Shown here piece after piece: positions 12,706 through 24,642 of a DNA stretch of 64,000 nucleotides. Each line of letters begins with the position of its first letter. The first letter of the stretch is position 1. This stretch comes from Sordaria brevicollis (lineage: Eukaryota; Ascomycota; Sordariomycetes; Sordariales; Sordariaceae). The notes under the pieces are model-generated. The model was not told the origin of the DNA. It saw only the letters and a list, made by a program, of their open reading frames with translations, and did no database searches. The DNA lies in the NCBI GenBank assembly GCA_033439795.1, contig JAUTDP010000004.1, positions 1 through 64,000 of the forward strand, read 5' to 3'. A program made the translations under genes and the position numbers.

Positions 12706-13689
12706 ATGGCCTCCTTCCTCATCACCGGCGCCTCCAAGGGCCTCGGACTCGCCTTCGTCAAGGAACTCGCTTCTCGCCCATCCTCCGAAGTCAGCAAGAT
12801 CTTTGCCGGCGCTCGCACCAACTCCGACGCCCTGAAAGAGCTCTGTTCCCAGAACGACGCGGACAACCGTGTTCACTTTGTCAAGCTCGACGTCGCCAAC
12901 CAAGAATCCGTGAAAGAGGCAGCTAGCGAAGTCGAGAAAAAACTTGAAGGCAAAGGACTCGATGTCTTGATCAACAACGCGGCAATTTGTCACTATGACA
13001 TGCAGAAGTTGACCAACCCGACGGTTGAGAAGGAGATTATGAGGGAGATGACTGGCCTGGAGGAAGAGTTCCAGGTCAACGTCATGGGTGTTCAGTACAC
13101 GACTCGGGAGTTCCTTCCTCTAATGGAAAGGTCTGAGCTCAAGAAGGTTGCCAACATGTAAGTACCTTACCTACCCCCGGGCCATGCTTCAACATCTGAG
13201 TCAAGACAAAGATATCCTAACCAAACAAACGCAAATTCTCAGCTCGAGCACCTTTGGTTCCATTTCTTCCGCCTCCGACCCAGCCGTTGCTTGGTCCCCT
13301 TGCCCGGCCTACAAGATCTCCAAGGCGGCATTGAACGCGCTCACCGTTCAGTACGCCTTGGAGTATCAGAATAAGGGGTTCTCGTTCATTGCAGTTTGTC
13401 CTGGGGTAAGTGCATCTCTTTCTCAGCCATGAAGTCACAGTTGATAACTGTAACTGACAATCGTGTTCGCAAACAGTGGCTCAAGACGCAAATCGGTAGC
13501 GATCTTGCCGATCTTACACCTGAGGAAGGCGCCAAGGCCTCGTTGGAAATCATCCTGACTCCCGGACAAGAGTACAATGGAAAGTTTCCAATGGTCAAGG
13601 TCAAAGGATGGGAGACCAAGGAGGAGGCCGCATCGCATGGCGGCTATGCTGGAAACAACGTCTATGATGGGCGTAACATTGACTGGTAA
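12706..13689 (+). CDS. Short-chain dehydrogenase/reductase (C-factor-like SDR)
   Basis: Three exons, 12706-13157, 13243-13405 and 13477-13689, join in frame to 275 residues. The Rossmann nucleotide motif TGASKGLG is at residues 7-14, followed by the structural NNA (DVLINNAA). The catalytic set is a Ser in ISSTFGS (about 153), Tyr174 and Lys178 in YKISK, then the PG motif (VCPGW) across the exon 2/3 junction, which confirms that junction. The protein is a classical SDR that reduces or oxidises a small carbonyl or alcohol with NAD(P)H; the substrate is unknown. Length and motif spacing are normal for the cytosolic C-factor/sniffer-like group, with no signal peptide. It converges on the minus-strand gene ending at 13756, leaving only 66 bp between the two stops. 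Confidence 0.92.
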
Positions 13690-13755
13690 AGGGGGTTCTT
13701 AACCCATAGATCCTTACTGAATTTCTCAGTATGACCCAGTACGGTATCAATGGCG

Positions 13756-16247
13756 CTAATAGTTCCCCCTTTCCATCTCCCAATCACCCACACTCACATC
13801 TACACAGTGAGCCGAATATCCCAACTCTCTTCGAATGTGCCGTGTCCCGTTCGCACTCGTTAGCATGACCTTGAAACTGCTCAGCGGGCTGCTCCCTCCA
13901 GAGACGTTGTAATGATGGTGTGTTTGTTGCTGCTGCGGCCAAGCCAGCTGAGTCAACCTGCGCGTGAGGTGAATCATGCTTGGAGTGAAGCCGTAGTAGT
14001 CGTTCTCATACCAAGCCACACCATCAATGATGCAGTAAACGGTCACCTCGCGAGGGAGAAGACGAAGGAGTCGCTCGAAGAGTTTGATCAAGACATCAAT
14101 ATCCCCCGTTCTTAGATCCCCGTCATTTACAATCACACCGTAAGGCAACGAAGACACGAAGCGATTAGTGTGCTATATCCACCGTTAGCACTTCCCATTT
14201 AGATCTCCGTATTCTTTGACAGCAGGTGTAAAAGCAGTGTGGTTGGGAAGGAGACGGGCACTCACCATAACAAGCAGTAACTGAACGATCAATGACTTGA
14301 TCAAAAGCCACGGACCTTCGTGTTGACCAGTATGTTTCCCGCAAAAGTGATAAAGCACCACTGCCCGAGGATCTTGCCTCAACTTGAGGCTTCCAATGAC
14401 GCTGACACATAGCAGAGTCATGGCAGATACGCTCTCGGTTGCGCGCTTCTCGTCGTTTCCATCCACCAGAAGAGAGTATGATCCGGGGGAGTACAGCCAG
14501 TGCATAAAATGGTCCTGCTTCATGAGCATTTCGACGGCTTGTGTAGCCTCTTCGTCCATGGAGAATAGCTCCTGTTCTCCAAGCAAAGAGTTCAGGTCTT
14601 CGTGGGCTAAGGTTGGAGCAATCCCCACAGAAGCTACCAGGTTCGTGACTGGAACTCCTGGTGCCGGAGACTGAGAACGCAGCTGCTTGTTCTCTTCCAT
14701 TAGAAGATATACTAGACAGGTACATTGTCAGTATCGTGATCTCGTGATATCTTTCTCCCTAAATTGGTTGCCTCCAACGCAGGATCATAGGTATGCATGT
14801 ATCTTACCTTGAGCAGATTGGATCGCATGCGCTCGAAGGATTTCCCTCAGCTGGTTTGATTTCTCAGCCTCATACTGACGCATGAGTGTGGTCAACCTGT
14901 CCAGTATTGACTGTTCAAGCTTCTTGACAGTCTGGACGCTCTGATCGGTCAAGGATTCCAGCGTAGGGCGGAGAAGTTGTGGAAGGTCGGTTATACTGTT
15001 CTTGATATCGTGCAAGTCGCTCAGGCTCCGCGAAGCATGGAGCAGTAGTTCTCGGCTTTGGTCCTTCAACTCTGGGAGATCGGCTTGAAGCCTGCCGTTG
15101 ACTTGGACACTCAAGGCGTTGGTGACTTTTGCCGCTGTCATCAAGTCATCCTGTACCAAACGAGTGTCAATGATGATGCCGTCCATCTTGAGTCTGTACG
15201 CTTCGATAAACTTGGTTGCGGCATCTGTGACTTCCGATACTTTGGCGGTAACGTCTTCCAGGGACAATTTTGGCTGTTTCGAGGTTGACGGCTGTTGTTC
15301 TTGCTGACGAGATCCCAGCTTCTTGAAGGTTCCGATTGTGCTTCTGCCAACTATTTGTTGCAGCAATCAATGTCATTTTAGCAATGTTTGTGACTGTCAG
15401 TGGGTGCGAGGGCAAGTAGGTACATACCACGGCTCGCAATGTTGACTCGCTCAACTTTCTGCAACAGAAACTGAACCATGGCAGCGACTCCCTGAAGAAC
15501 TGACACGTACAATGCCTTGACAATACCGGCTAGATCTTCATCCCAGAAAAGGTTGCGTCGTCGAGGCCGAGCCATTGTCACAGCGTCTATGATCTCCACC
15601 ATTTTCCCAGCCATTTCGTTGTAGGAATCAGAGCTGCGTTTTGCCAGCTTCAGCAGCAAATTAGATCATTGAAAGACAACAGCCCATCGATCATGTAAGG
15701 CATGACGTACCGTAAGCACAACGAAGATGCCCATCCTCACAAAACCAAGGCCATGTTCGTCCGGAATAAGGTCCAGCCATGGGTCAATCTTCTCGGCACG
15801 TTGACCCAGGTCCCGCCAAAGCTTGCGTAGATATCCGAGACCTTGCCTCTCGCTATCTTCGCGACGTAGTTTCACATCATCCAGCTGTTTGAAGACATCG
15901 TCCCATGTGCAATCGGCGGGGGTCTTGAACTCTAGAGGAGTGCCTGCTAGTCCCAGTGCTTCCTGCACCGCTTGGTATGCCTCGATGGCTTCCTGAAGGT
16001 CGGATAGGTCGGCCTTTACCAGCTCGGGTTCGGGCCTGGTCACCGTTGTTGTTAGCGAACTTGAAGCCGAAGATGTTATGCACAAAGGATTTCGGGATCT
16101 TTTCTACCTCTGCGTCTGCGGAGGCACAAGTTCATCGTTTATGCGGTCATAGCCAACGTCGCCAGAGAAAATCGGATGAATTGTTTTGGCCTCCGCTTTG
16201 ATAAAGACCACGCTTACTGGCAGGCCGGTGGCATCTCTGGGTTCCAT
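13756..16247 (-). CDS. STAND-like fungal protein with degenerate nucleotide-binding site
   Basis: Six exons by splice signals and frame: 16218-16247 (tentative), 15711-16103, 15428-15647, 14808-15350, 14266-14711, 13756-14172, giving about 682 residues. The N-terminal half (to about 215) resembles the helical region preceding NACHT/STAND modules in fungal NOD-like proteins (REDSERQGLGYLRKLW, GIVKALYVSVLQGVAAMVQF). Exon 4 is long and helical. Exon 5 has YSLLVDGNDEKR (about 474-485) where a Walker A P-loop would sit, without the GxxxxGK[ST] pattern. Exon 6 has TVYCIIDGVAWYE (about 588-600), a Walker B-like strand. Hydrolysis is therefore doubtful; a sensor, scaffold or pseudo-NTPase role is possible. 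The first exon is the least certain: a second reading frame at about 16045-16100 (FVHNIFGFKF) also looks coding, so the true 5' structure may differ. Confidence 0.6.
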
Positions 16248-17148
16248 CTTCTGCTGTTGGCCAAACGACTGACTGCCAGTTATTTCCAGCAGAGCTTCAA
16301 GGATCAAGAGCTGTTAGTGCTAGAGATGGGTATTTGTACTCTCGGGTGGCCTAGTGGTATACACACAAAGAGTACCTAGTTTCTTAGGAAGAATCAAGAA
16401 GACTGGATGATACGCTGCACTCTGCAGTAGGGTCCAGACAGGTTGTCGATGAGGGGCTCGAACCTTAGCATGAGTCTCTCAACAAAACATGGAAAGCAGC
16501 TAAACCTGTGGGATGGGCATCTGTGAGCACAGAGCGAGCGGCGCTTGCCCCAGAAAATGTCGGCGATCGATTATCAAATAGGGGCCGTAGGAACCTAGCC
16601 AGGCTGTGCCCCAATGTTTCACGTAAGTGGTAGGGTGTATTGCGGCTAGATATCCATCAATCGCATGTTATTAGGAGGGTGTGACAGGCAGACTCCAAGG
16701 TGCAAAGTGTAGCGAAAGACTCAGCCCCATTTTATGCATGGCGCCATTGGGTGTGATAGTAGTGCTCACCCATACGAACTTGCCTCAGCTTGAGGTGTGG
16801 AAAACTGTACCATAATGGATATCCCGCATGTAACCCTGGGGTGTTAGTACATTAACATATCAGTCTGTCAGCACTAGCGGCTTGGACCGGTTCCTGCACA
16901 TGTCCGTAAACCGTTCGGGACAAAAGAGGGGAAGCTTAATCGGAGTTGGGGATGAATTACTATACTGGAAGGAGCCTCGCTATATACCTACCTAATCAGA
17001 ATCTTCAAGACAACAACGTTCTTCTTCCTTCATCTTTTGCGTATCTTGTACAAACGTGGCACTTCGGTCCCGGCCAAGCAGCTTTTGTTAAGACTCTCCA
17101 ATTGCTGTCCCCAGCCCGAGTCACCGGGGTCAGCCATACAAAGCCATC
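16248..17148. other. Divergent intergenic region between STAND-like and AAA ATPase genes
   Basis: About 900 bp shared upstream region. I see no tRNA or 5S rRNA: a TGGCCTAGTGG A-box-like string near 16350 and a GGGGCTCGAACC string near 16450 do not fold into a tRNA. A CT-rich leader precedes the ATG at 17149. Confidence 0.45.
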
Positions 17149-20100
17149 ATGGCCACAACACTGGATGTTATCTCCCCGGAGATACCAGCTGCGGGGAACC
17201 CGCTGGACGCCAAAAGTTCAGTAATGGAGGTCAAGGAAAAAACTTTGCTAGGTGCCACATTACCGGAGAAAGAAGCAGACCCAAAGGGTTCGGCCCCGCA
17301 TGTAGGTGTTTATAAAGGTACCTTCACAAGCTTTGACGGGTTACTAACATGTCCCGTCCGGCTGTTCGCAGGAAGTCAAGACCGCAGTCGCCGAAGACAA
17401 ACCCCAGGCCAAAGACGACTCCTCTGACGCGAAGAAGAGCGACTCTGAGGGCGAAGAAGATTCAACGGAACAAAAGTCGAACGATGGAGAGGAGAAGAAA
17501 GACGACGACGAAACCGTCGAGCCAAACCCATATGACGTGTATCCGCCCGAACCGGAAGACTTGACACTCGAAGACCTCGTTCCTGAGTATAGGTGCATGA
17601 ACTTTGAGCAGTTCAAGAACTTCTACGAGAAGGAGGACATGGTCAACATCATCCATGCTCTTAAAGGCCCCCCGAGTCTTCACAGCCAGATTCAAAAGGA
17701 GACACAACGCCGAGTAGGCAATCAAGTGAGAACAGAGGCCGAGGAAGAGGCAGCCCGGAAGAAAATGGTTGATTGGAATGGCACCGACATGCTCCATCGA
17801 GTACGAATTCACTCGCCATGTATCATGAAGCACCTTTACCGCGTTGTTGGCAAAGATCCGGACTTCAGCTATCCCATGCGACCGCAAACTTTCTGTCGGC
17901 CGTTTAGAATTCTTGTCCACTACCACTCGGAAATGAAGAAGGCACTGGAGGATCTCGAAGGCCGATTGGGTGTCAGTCCGGGAGTGGTGGAGGATGATAG
18001 TGATACTGCAGGCCGAGATCCCAAGTCCAAAGCAAGCGACGCTTCCGACACAAAAGAGGCGTCGAAAAACTACCTTGACAGCAAAGAAGCATTGTTGCAT
18101 ATGATGGAGTATGTCAGGTTCATGGAGTTGGAAGTGATCCGGATTCAAGGAGGTTCGAAAAAATGGTGCCAACAGTTGAGCAGAGTTCCACGGTCACCTT
18201 CACCGATCTGTGGTATCTATATCGTGAGGGCGACATGGTGTATTCTCCTGTGCCGACAGGAAAAGGGTGGTCATCGGCAAACGTATCGACGAACAGCAGC
18301 TCTTCAGACTTGGAGGCGTCCTACCAGACATGTTGGATCGTCTACGCCGTCATCACGCCGGAGACTCCGGCTGATCCTGACTCGCTTCAAGTCATACAAC
18401 CTGGATATAATGATGGCATGGGGCGCTCGGATGCAGACGCATACGACGAAGATCGGACAACTCGAATCTGCTGTTACTATCTCGACTTTGACGGTGAATC
18501 GTACGCTCCTGTTACGCATCAGTTTGTGATTCGGAGCTTTTCCGGCGAAAGGGACGTTACCACACTACCGGTGTATCCAACACACTTCATGGGCTCAGAC
18601 CAGGAAGCCCGGTTTCTCAAAGAGAGGAGTGAGAACGGGCTGAAGTTTGCCGAGTTCATCAAAATGAAACATCTGTACCATCGCGGCTGGACACTTACAC
18701 GCGGTCCGGTTGGTGCTGTCCTGGACGAAAATAACAAATATCCGGAGCACGTTGAGAGCGAAGTCATTGTTGACTTTGACGAGGCCTTTCAGTCCTTTCC
18801 GGCGTGGGAACCCGGGTTCCATGTGCCGAAAATAGTGCAGGAGGCTGATTTGTGGGGATACGATGCTACCGACGCCATGTCCATCCCAACCTGGCTCTGG
18901 AACAAACCTAGCACCAGCCATAGGTATGCATACATTGTCCTCCACCGGACAGATAACATTGCTCACATTCGTCGGAACAAATACCTCGAGAGCGACCCAT
19001 TTTTGACGGCACTGCGGAACGGAGCTCATGGGAATGACGCGATACCCAGTGAAAAGTACTTGCAGTTACTTCCACGTCGGCTCATTGTGTTTGCGCTCCT
19101 TGCGCGCAAGTTTGTCAACGCTTGTGTGAACTCGCTTGGGCGGATCAGTCCCCAAAACGGAATCTTTGACAAGCTCAGTATTGATCCGCGCAACAAGAGC
19201 ATGGTGCGTTCGCTGGTGCATGAGCACTTCCGCAAAAAGGCCCACCGTGACCGAGGAAATCATGTCGTTTATCAGGACCTCGTGCGCGGCAAAGGTACCG
19301 GGCTTGTCTTCTTGCTCCATGGTGTTCCTGGTGTCGGTAAAACGGCAACTGCTGAAGCTGTGGCACAGGAGCACAAGAAGCCTCTGTTTGCCATCACATG
19401 CGGTGATTTGGGTTTCGAGCCCGGGGCGGTGGAGAAAAGCTTGACACGGATATTCCGTTTGGCTAACCGGTGGGATTGCATCCTCCTTCTCGACGAAGCC
19501 GAGATCTTCTTCACCAAGAGGTCGCCGTCAGACCTGCAGAGGAACGCGCTGGTGTCCGGCATGTGCTTCGTTGTCTTTCTGTTTCGGGGAAACTGCTAAC
19601 TCGCTTGCCAGTCTTTCTCCGTATCCTCGAATACTACAGCGGCATCCTGTTCCTTACCACCAACCGAGTTGGCACACTCGACGAAGCGTTCAAGTCCCGC
19701 ATCCACGTGAGCCTAAAGTATCCGCCCTTGAGCAGGGCGCAGTATGAAGCCGTCTTCAGGGTCAACATTGACAAGATCAAGGAGATCGAAGAGAAGAGTG
19801 AGGGATGTGACAGGCTTGTGATTGACGACCAGGACATACTCAGCTGGGCGAGAAACCACTATGACACCAACAAGGAGTACGTGGGGCGCTGGAACGGCCG
19901 CCAGATCCGCAACGCCTTTCTGATCGGATCATCGCTTGCCCATTACGACATGTCGGAAGGAGCCCGTCCCGAGATGGCGGTTCCCAACAAGAGACACGGT
20001 ATGCTAGACGGGACACAGTTTGAAGCGGTAGCGCAGACCACTCTGAGCTTCGACATGTACCTGGCCGAGACCCGTGGAAAGGACGACGGAGATCTAGCAG

Positions 20101-20660
20101 CTGATGCCAAGAGTCGAGGGCACATGAAGGCTCCGATGGTCCCTGTTGAGAGGCAGCCGCCGGGGCCGTTTGGCCATCAGTACATGCAAGCGAATGGTTC
20201 GGTTGGGTTCAACTCCATGTCACATGGGCCCATGAACCATGGCCACAATCCAGCTTCCGGTTTCGGTTACCAGCACGATTTTCTTTTGGCGCAGCACCAA
20301 CCCCAGCAGCAGCAATGGCAAACACATAGTTATCCTCAAAGCCACGACGGCGGTCCGACCATGGCTCCCAGCTACTACTCCTCGCCCGCAGTCCCGTCTG
20401 AACCTGCAGCCCCAGTTCCAAGCTGGAGAAAGCAGCCCCAAGAAGCTCAAGCTCCGGCAACTGATGACGCTCCCGCCCCCAGCTGGAGGAAGCCGCAGCA
20501 GCCCTCAGTGCAGTCGCTGCCACCTCGTGGACATGACACCCCTCCACCTGGAATTGTTCGGCAGCGGTCGTATCTCGGACACGGTGGGCCGCCACCGCAG
20601 ACGGGACCCGGCGCGGGTTATGGAGGGTATGATGGCGGTGCGTATCAGCAATATCGATGA
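17149..20660 (+). CDS. Large AAA-family ATPase with Q/P-rich tail; apparent frameshift near 18139
   Basis: Coding segments are 17149-17301, 17372-about 18139, about 18139-19558 and 19612-20660, roughly 1,128 residues if the frame change is bridged. The N-terminus is acidic and lysine-rich (17372-17540). A fungal-specific domain follows (DLVPEYRCMNFEQFKNFYEKED; later VTFTDLWYLYREGD and YYLDFDGESYAP). The AAA core has Walker A GVPGVGKTA (19320-19350, GPPGTGKT type), Walker B ILLLDEAEIF (about 19480-19505) and the sensor 1 strand LFLTTNRV. A C-terminal lid (GRWNGRQIRNAF) and a Q/P/G-rich tail end the protein. At about 18139 the frame shifts by one base with no room for an intron: LEVI ends one frame, PDSRRFEKMVP continues in another, and family spacing is kept. 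Intron 3 (19559-19611) is GC-AG. It is a predicted nuclear or cytosolic remodelling ATPase with unknown client. Confidence 0.78.
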
Positions 20661-21235
20661 TGCCTCGATCGGGTGTGCGGGCGGCTATCACCTCAGATGG
20701 GATTTCCATGTCATACCTCTAGACTCGCGTCGGACAGGGAGGAAATCGTTGGGAAAGGTTCGGTTGGGAGCGGAGCGGTCGTGGAGTTGAGATGGAATGC
20801 CAGGTAGCTGTATGATGTATCGTACTGTTTGGTGTAGAATGATGAGAAAGATGGATGGATCGCAGGAGATGCCGGGCATGATGATGGCGTAGAGGTATGG
20901 CTGCTTGGGTGGGAGACGAATGAGATCTGATCCTAACGGAGATTGCAGAGAGTTAGCGGTGTTTCTGATAGTTACATAACGTCCAGTAAGCTGCGCCTAC
21001 CAGTAGAGGTAGCAGGACCCACCGAGCAAGCAGCAACCCAGCTGCCCGGGCAACCGTCTTGGACAAACATGCAGTGGTCACTTCCTCCTCGAGATCACAC
21101 GCTGGAAACAGCGCCCTTCAAGAAAAACCACGATGAAGTTTCATACTCGCTACCTCTATCTACAACACCATAAGGTACCCATTTCATTTCATCATACCCA
21201 AAATACACCAAATCATCATTCCCACCACGACAAAA
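20661..21235. other. Convergent intergenic region, AAA ATPase to sulfate permease
   Basis: About 575 bp between two stops; 3' flanks only. C-rich pyrimidine sequence lies near 21220-21320 at the permease end. Nothing else recognised. Confidence 0.45.
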
Positions 21236-23678
21236 TCACTCCTCCCCCTCCACCTCAGTCATCTTCAACGCATCCCCCACATCACCAACAAAGTGTCCCT
21301 CCCCGCCCACCAACTCCACAATCCCGCTCCTAACCATCATCTTCCACACCTCACTCTCCCTACTATCCTTCCCCCCCGGTACCCTACTAAAGAACACCCG
21401 GACGCCCCGTTCCCTATACCCCCTCACAATCTCCTCCAACACCTGCGTGCCACTTCCATCCATGCTCGTGACCCCATGCACATCAAAGATGATGTTCTTG
21501 TTACTATCCTCCCGCCTCAGTCTCGGCAGAGCGGGGTGGGCCTGGTTACTGCCGTACCGCTCTAGTCTTCTCAGGCGGGACTTGAGTTCGCCCGTGTTGG
21601 CAAACGTCAAGGGTTCGGGGATCTTGACGATCAGGCACCCTTCGATGAATTCCAGGCGGTCGTCGGGCGAGTCGGCAAAGAACTCTGCGTTTTCGAACCG
21701 GTTGGTTCCCGGGATGCGACCGAGGATTTGGATGCGCGGGCGCGTGGCGTTGCGGATTACTTGGAGCAGGGAAAGACCGACGCCGATGGCCATGCCGAGG
21801 GTTAACGAGAAGAAGATGGTGGAGAGGAGGATGATGGACATGAGCGCCAGCTCGGGCCAGGCGCGTAGGCGCAGGAAGAAGGTGATGTCGTGTGGGCATT
21901 CTTCGATTAGAGACCAGGCGACGACGCTGATGAGGGATGAGAGGACGGGTTTCTGGGACGTGTTAGTACGAGATAGTAAGGGCAGGGGATGGAAGGCTTA
22001 CGGGAAGATAGTAGAGATAAGGAAGGAGGAACAAGATGGTGAACAAGGTCAAGAGAGCCAGCAAGATGGAGCTCATGGGCGTCTTTCCACCAGTCGCCTT
22101 GTTAACCTTGCTCCTCCCGTAACCTCCAAAGGCAGGCAAGCTCATGAAGCAGGATCCCACAAAGTTCGCTGCGCCCAAAGCCACCAACTCTCTGTTTGCG
22201 CTCAGCTGAATCCCAGCAAACGGTTCGCTGTCAGATATACTCTTGGCCGCGACCGAGCTCTCAAAGAAGCCCAGAAGAGCAATCAAAAACGATGTTCCCA
22301 TCGAGTCTCTCATAAGCTGGATATTGTCCGGCTGGAACGGCCACCGGAACTTGAAGGTCTGATGGCTCGCCGCCTCCACCGTTCCCAGCACCGCAACGCC
22401 CTTCTTGTCCCACTCGAACCAGTATGCCAAAAACGCCGACAACACCACAACCAAGAAGCGATCGGGAATGTACGCCACACCAGGGTACCTCGGCTGCAGC
22501 CTCCTCTTGATCTCTCTGCAAACCATGATCACCGCAAAACTCGTACCGGCCACAATCGCCGTCAGGTTATGCACCTTGTTCAAGTTTCCAAAAATAAACC
22601 TCAGCTTCTCCACCGAGCTGCCATGTCCAACGCCCGGGTGTTTCGCAACAAGCCGGTTCATGCCCAGCTCCGGAATGAGCTGGTCAACCGCAATCACCAC
22701 GCCAATGGCCGAGATGAAGCCTCTCAGAAACGGTCTAGACAAAACGCTATCCAAAAACCCCAACCTCGCCACTCCGGCCGCGAACACCATTGCGCCGGCC
22801 ATACCAGCGACGATTCCACAGATCTTGGCATGCAACACGCCGTCCTCGTCTCCGCCTCTTCCCAGGTCGACACTAGCTTTCACCGCCGTGCCAACCAGCA
22901 GACTACCAGCCGCCTCAGGACCGACGATCATGGCGGGACAAGACCCCAGCAGCGCGTAGACGAGCGGGTTCCAGACGAACGAGTATAGCCCGTTGATGGC
23001 GGGGACGTGAGCGAGGTTATCAGCGAGAGACAAGGCCATGGGGACGTACATCCCCGCCACAGTCAGGGCGGCGATGAAGTCGCCTTTGAAGTAGGACCAG
23101 CTGTATTCCTTCGCCCAGACCAAGACGGGGAGGTAGTACGAGAGGTACATTCCCGGCGTGTCCTTGACGCCGTGGCGACGGGCGAGGTCTCGAGATGTGC
23201 TGATCTTTTGTGTCGTGATGCGGGAGGACAGTTGGCGCTTCCAGCTCTTGCGCTTCTTCGGCTTTCCTCCTCCTGATGCTGGCCCTTCGCCGTTGGCAGG
23301 CTCGGAGTCGTAGGCGGAGAAATCGAGGTCGGTGTCGGTTGGCGTGTCAAAGGGAAAGCCGGGGAGAGAGTCGGCGTCGCTGGCGTTGCTGGGGCTCATG
23401 GCTCGGGCAGCGGTAAAGGTGCCGTGGCCATGTTCGCGGGAGAGCAGGCCGGTTCTTTCGGTTGGTTGGAAGCGAAGGGACTTGTCGCCACTTGGCCCGG
23501 CGCCGTTGTCTTCGTCGGCCGAGCTGTAGGATGAGGATATCGTGTAGCTCTGTCGGAGGCCGCTGGGTTGGATTGGGGCGTGGTCATGGCCTGCGATCGT
23601 TGGACCTTGTGTGTTAGGCGGGTTCGAGTTCAGCGGCCCTGGGCTGGAGCGCGAGGAGGAGGAGGATGGGGACGGCAT
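21236..23678 (-). CDS. SulP-family anion (sulfate) permease with STAS domain
   Basis: Two exons, 22002-23678 and 21236-21952, with a 49-bp GTAAGC...CAG intron, give 797 residues. The serine-rich cytosolic N-terminus (about 1-165) ends in a basic stretch. The transporter core follows, with the Sulfate_transp signature (FIAALTVAGMYVPMALSLAD, AHVPAINGLYSF, SCPAMIVGPEA) and about ten further hydrophobic segments. GFFESSVAAKSIS and SANRELVALGAANFVGS are conserved family blocks. The last two membrane segments lie in exon 2, followed by a STAS domain (about 633-795) with the DVHGVTSMDGSG loop. The core resembles the yeast YPR003C branch more than the classical Neurospora plasma-membrane permeases, so an internal-membrane or vacuolar role is possible. 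Direction is convergent with the AAA gene. The start ATG at 23678 is the first in frame and opens the Ser-rich leader. Confidence 0.9.
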
Positions 23679-24642
23679 GGTCGCGGCCCCTTGATCGGAT
23701 GTCGTGGTTAAGCTTGAGCAGCTTGTAGAACTCGATCGCTATGGTGAATACATCGGTCGAATGTGTCTATTTCGTCCGTCGTATCTCTTTGGTCGTCCCG
23801 TGTGTATCGTCGACTCGTTGTCTGGATGTTTTTGATATGGGAAGTTTGGAGATGTCGGTGAGGAGATGTTGATAAATATACCCAACACAGCACAGCTGAC
23901 GTGCTCAAAGCCTGATCCCAACAAGGTTAGCTGGATAACCAGAGCAGCGGAGCGAAGAACCAAGAGCGAGGGCAGATAGACGGTGGCTTTACATAAAAGT
24001 TACAAATTGTTTGTTTGGGGGATGGCTTGGCCGCGGCCTGGATGCGAATCTGCGATGCCATGCGGTTGGCCATTGGTGCGGGGGACGTCACAGGCCCCTC
24101 CAAAACCCCCCCTGGGGCCCCTGTAAGCTGTACTGTAACTGGGAAGATCTTAGGGGTCTGGACCACCTGACCAGCATCACTTTTTGACTGACCGTTTCAC
24201 CGTTTCAGAGATTTTATTTGAATGCGTCACCATTTTCATTTTTTCCAAAATCCTCCAGGTCGTACATATTTCTGTCGACGGTATTTCTGAGTGACTATAA
24301 ACGGACTGACATCTACAAGTCCGGGCAATTGTTAGGGACCCCCGGGGTGTCATCAATCCACATCGGCCCCACAAGGCTGCGGTACCGGACCCGCCCGGGC
24401 CGGACGGATCTCCTGACGGGCCCGGGCGGGACCACTACGTACGGAATTGCGGACGGAGGGAGACTCCCGTCGCTTGAACTCTGAGTTGGGATCACCAACC
24501 ACTCCGCCATCACTTCTCATCTAACTCATCTTCACACAGCCGCCAACATGGGACTTGTAGTTTATGCCATCGTCATTTTCAAAAAAAAAACAAAAAAGAA
24601 CGTTTTGATGACTTGCCCCGGATACTCTTACGGGCATACCAG
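23679..24642. other. Intergenic: permease promoter side, GC-rich hairpin
   Basis: About 960 bp between two minus-strand genes. It presumably holds the permease promoter and, at the right, the 3' end of the EF-hand gene. A GC-rich inverted repeat lies at 24387-24433. A short A-run is at 24580-24595. No protein frame is supported. Confidence 0.45.
24387..24433. repeat. GC-rich inverted repeat (hairpin)
   Basis: Left arm GGACCCGCCCGGGCC (from 24387) and right arm GGGCCCGGGCGGGACC (to 24433) are near-perfect reverse complements around a spacer of about 16 bp. Function unknown. No target duplication was seen, so a transposon origin is not supported. Confidence 0.55.

Noticed and set aside
16340..16470. 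tRNA-like A-box (TGGCCTAGTGG) and GGGGCTCGAACC string
   Set aside because: The two lie too far apart, T-stem pairing fails in both orientations and there is no acceptor stem.
18105..18150. A 41-bp intron (GTATGT...AAG) as explanation for the AAA frame change
   Set aside because: Shorter than any intron seen here and would delete the conserved YVRFMELEV segment.
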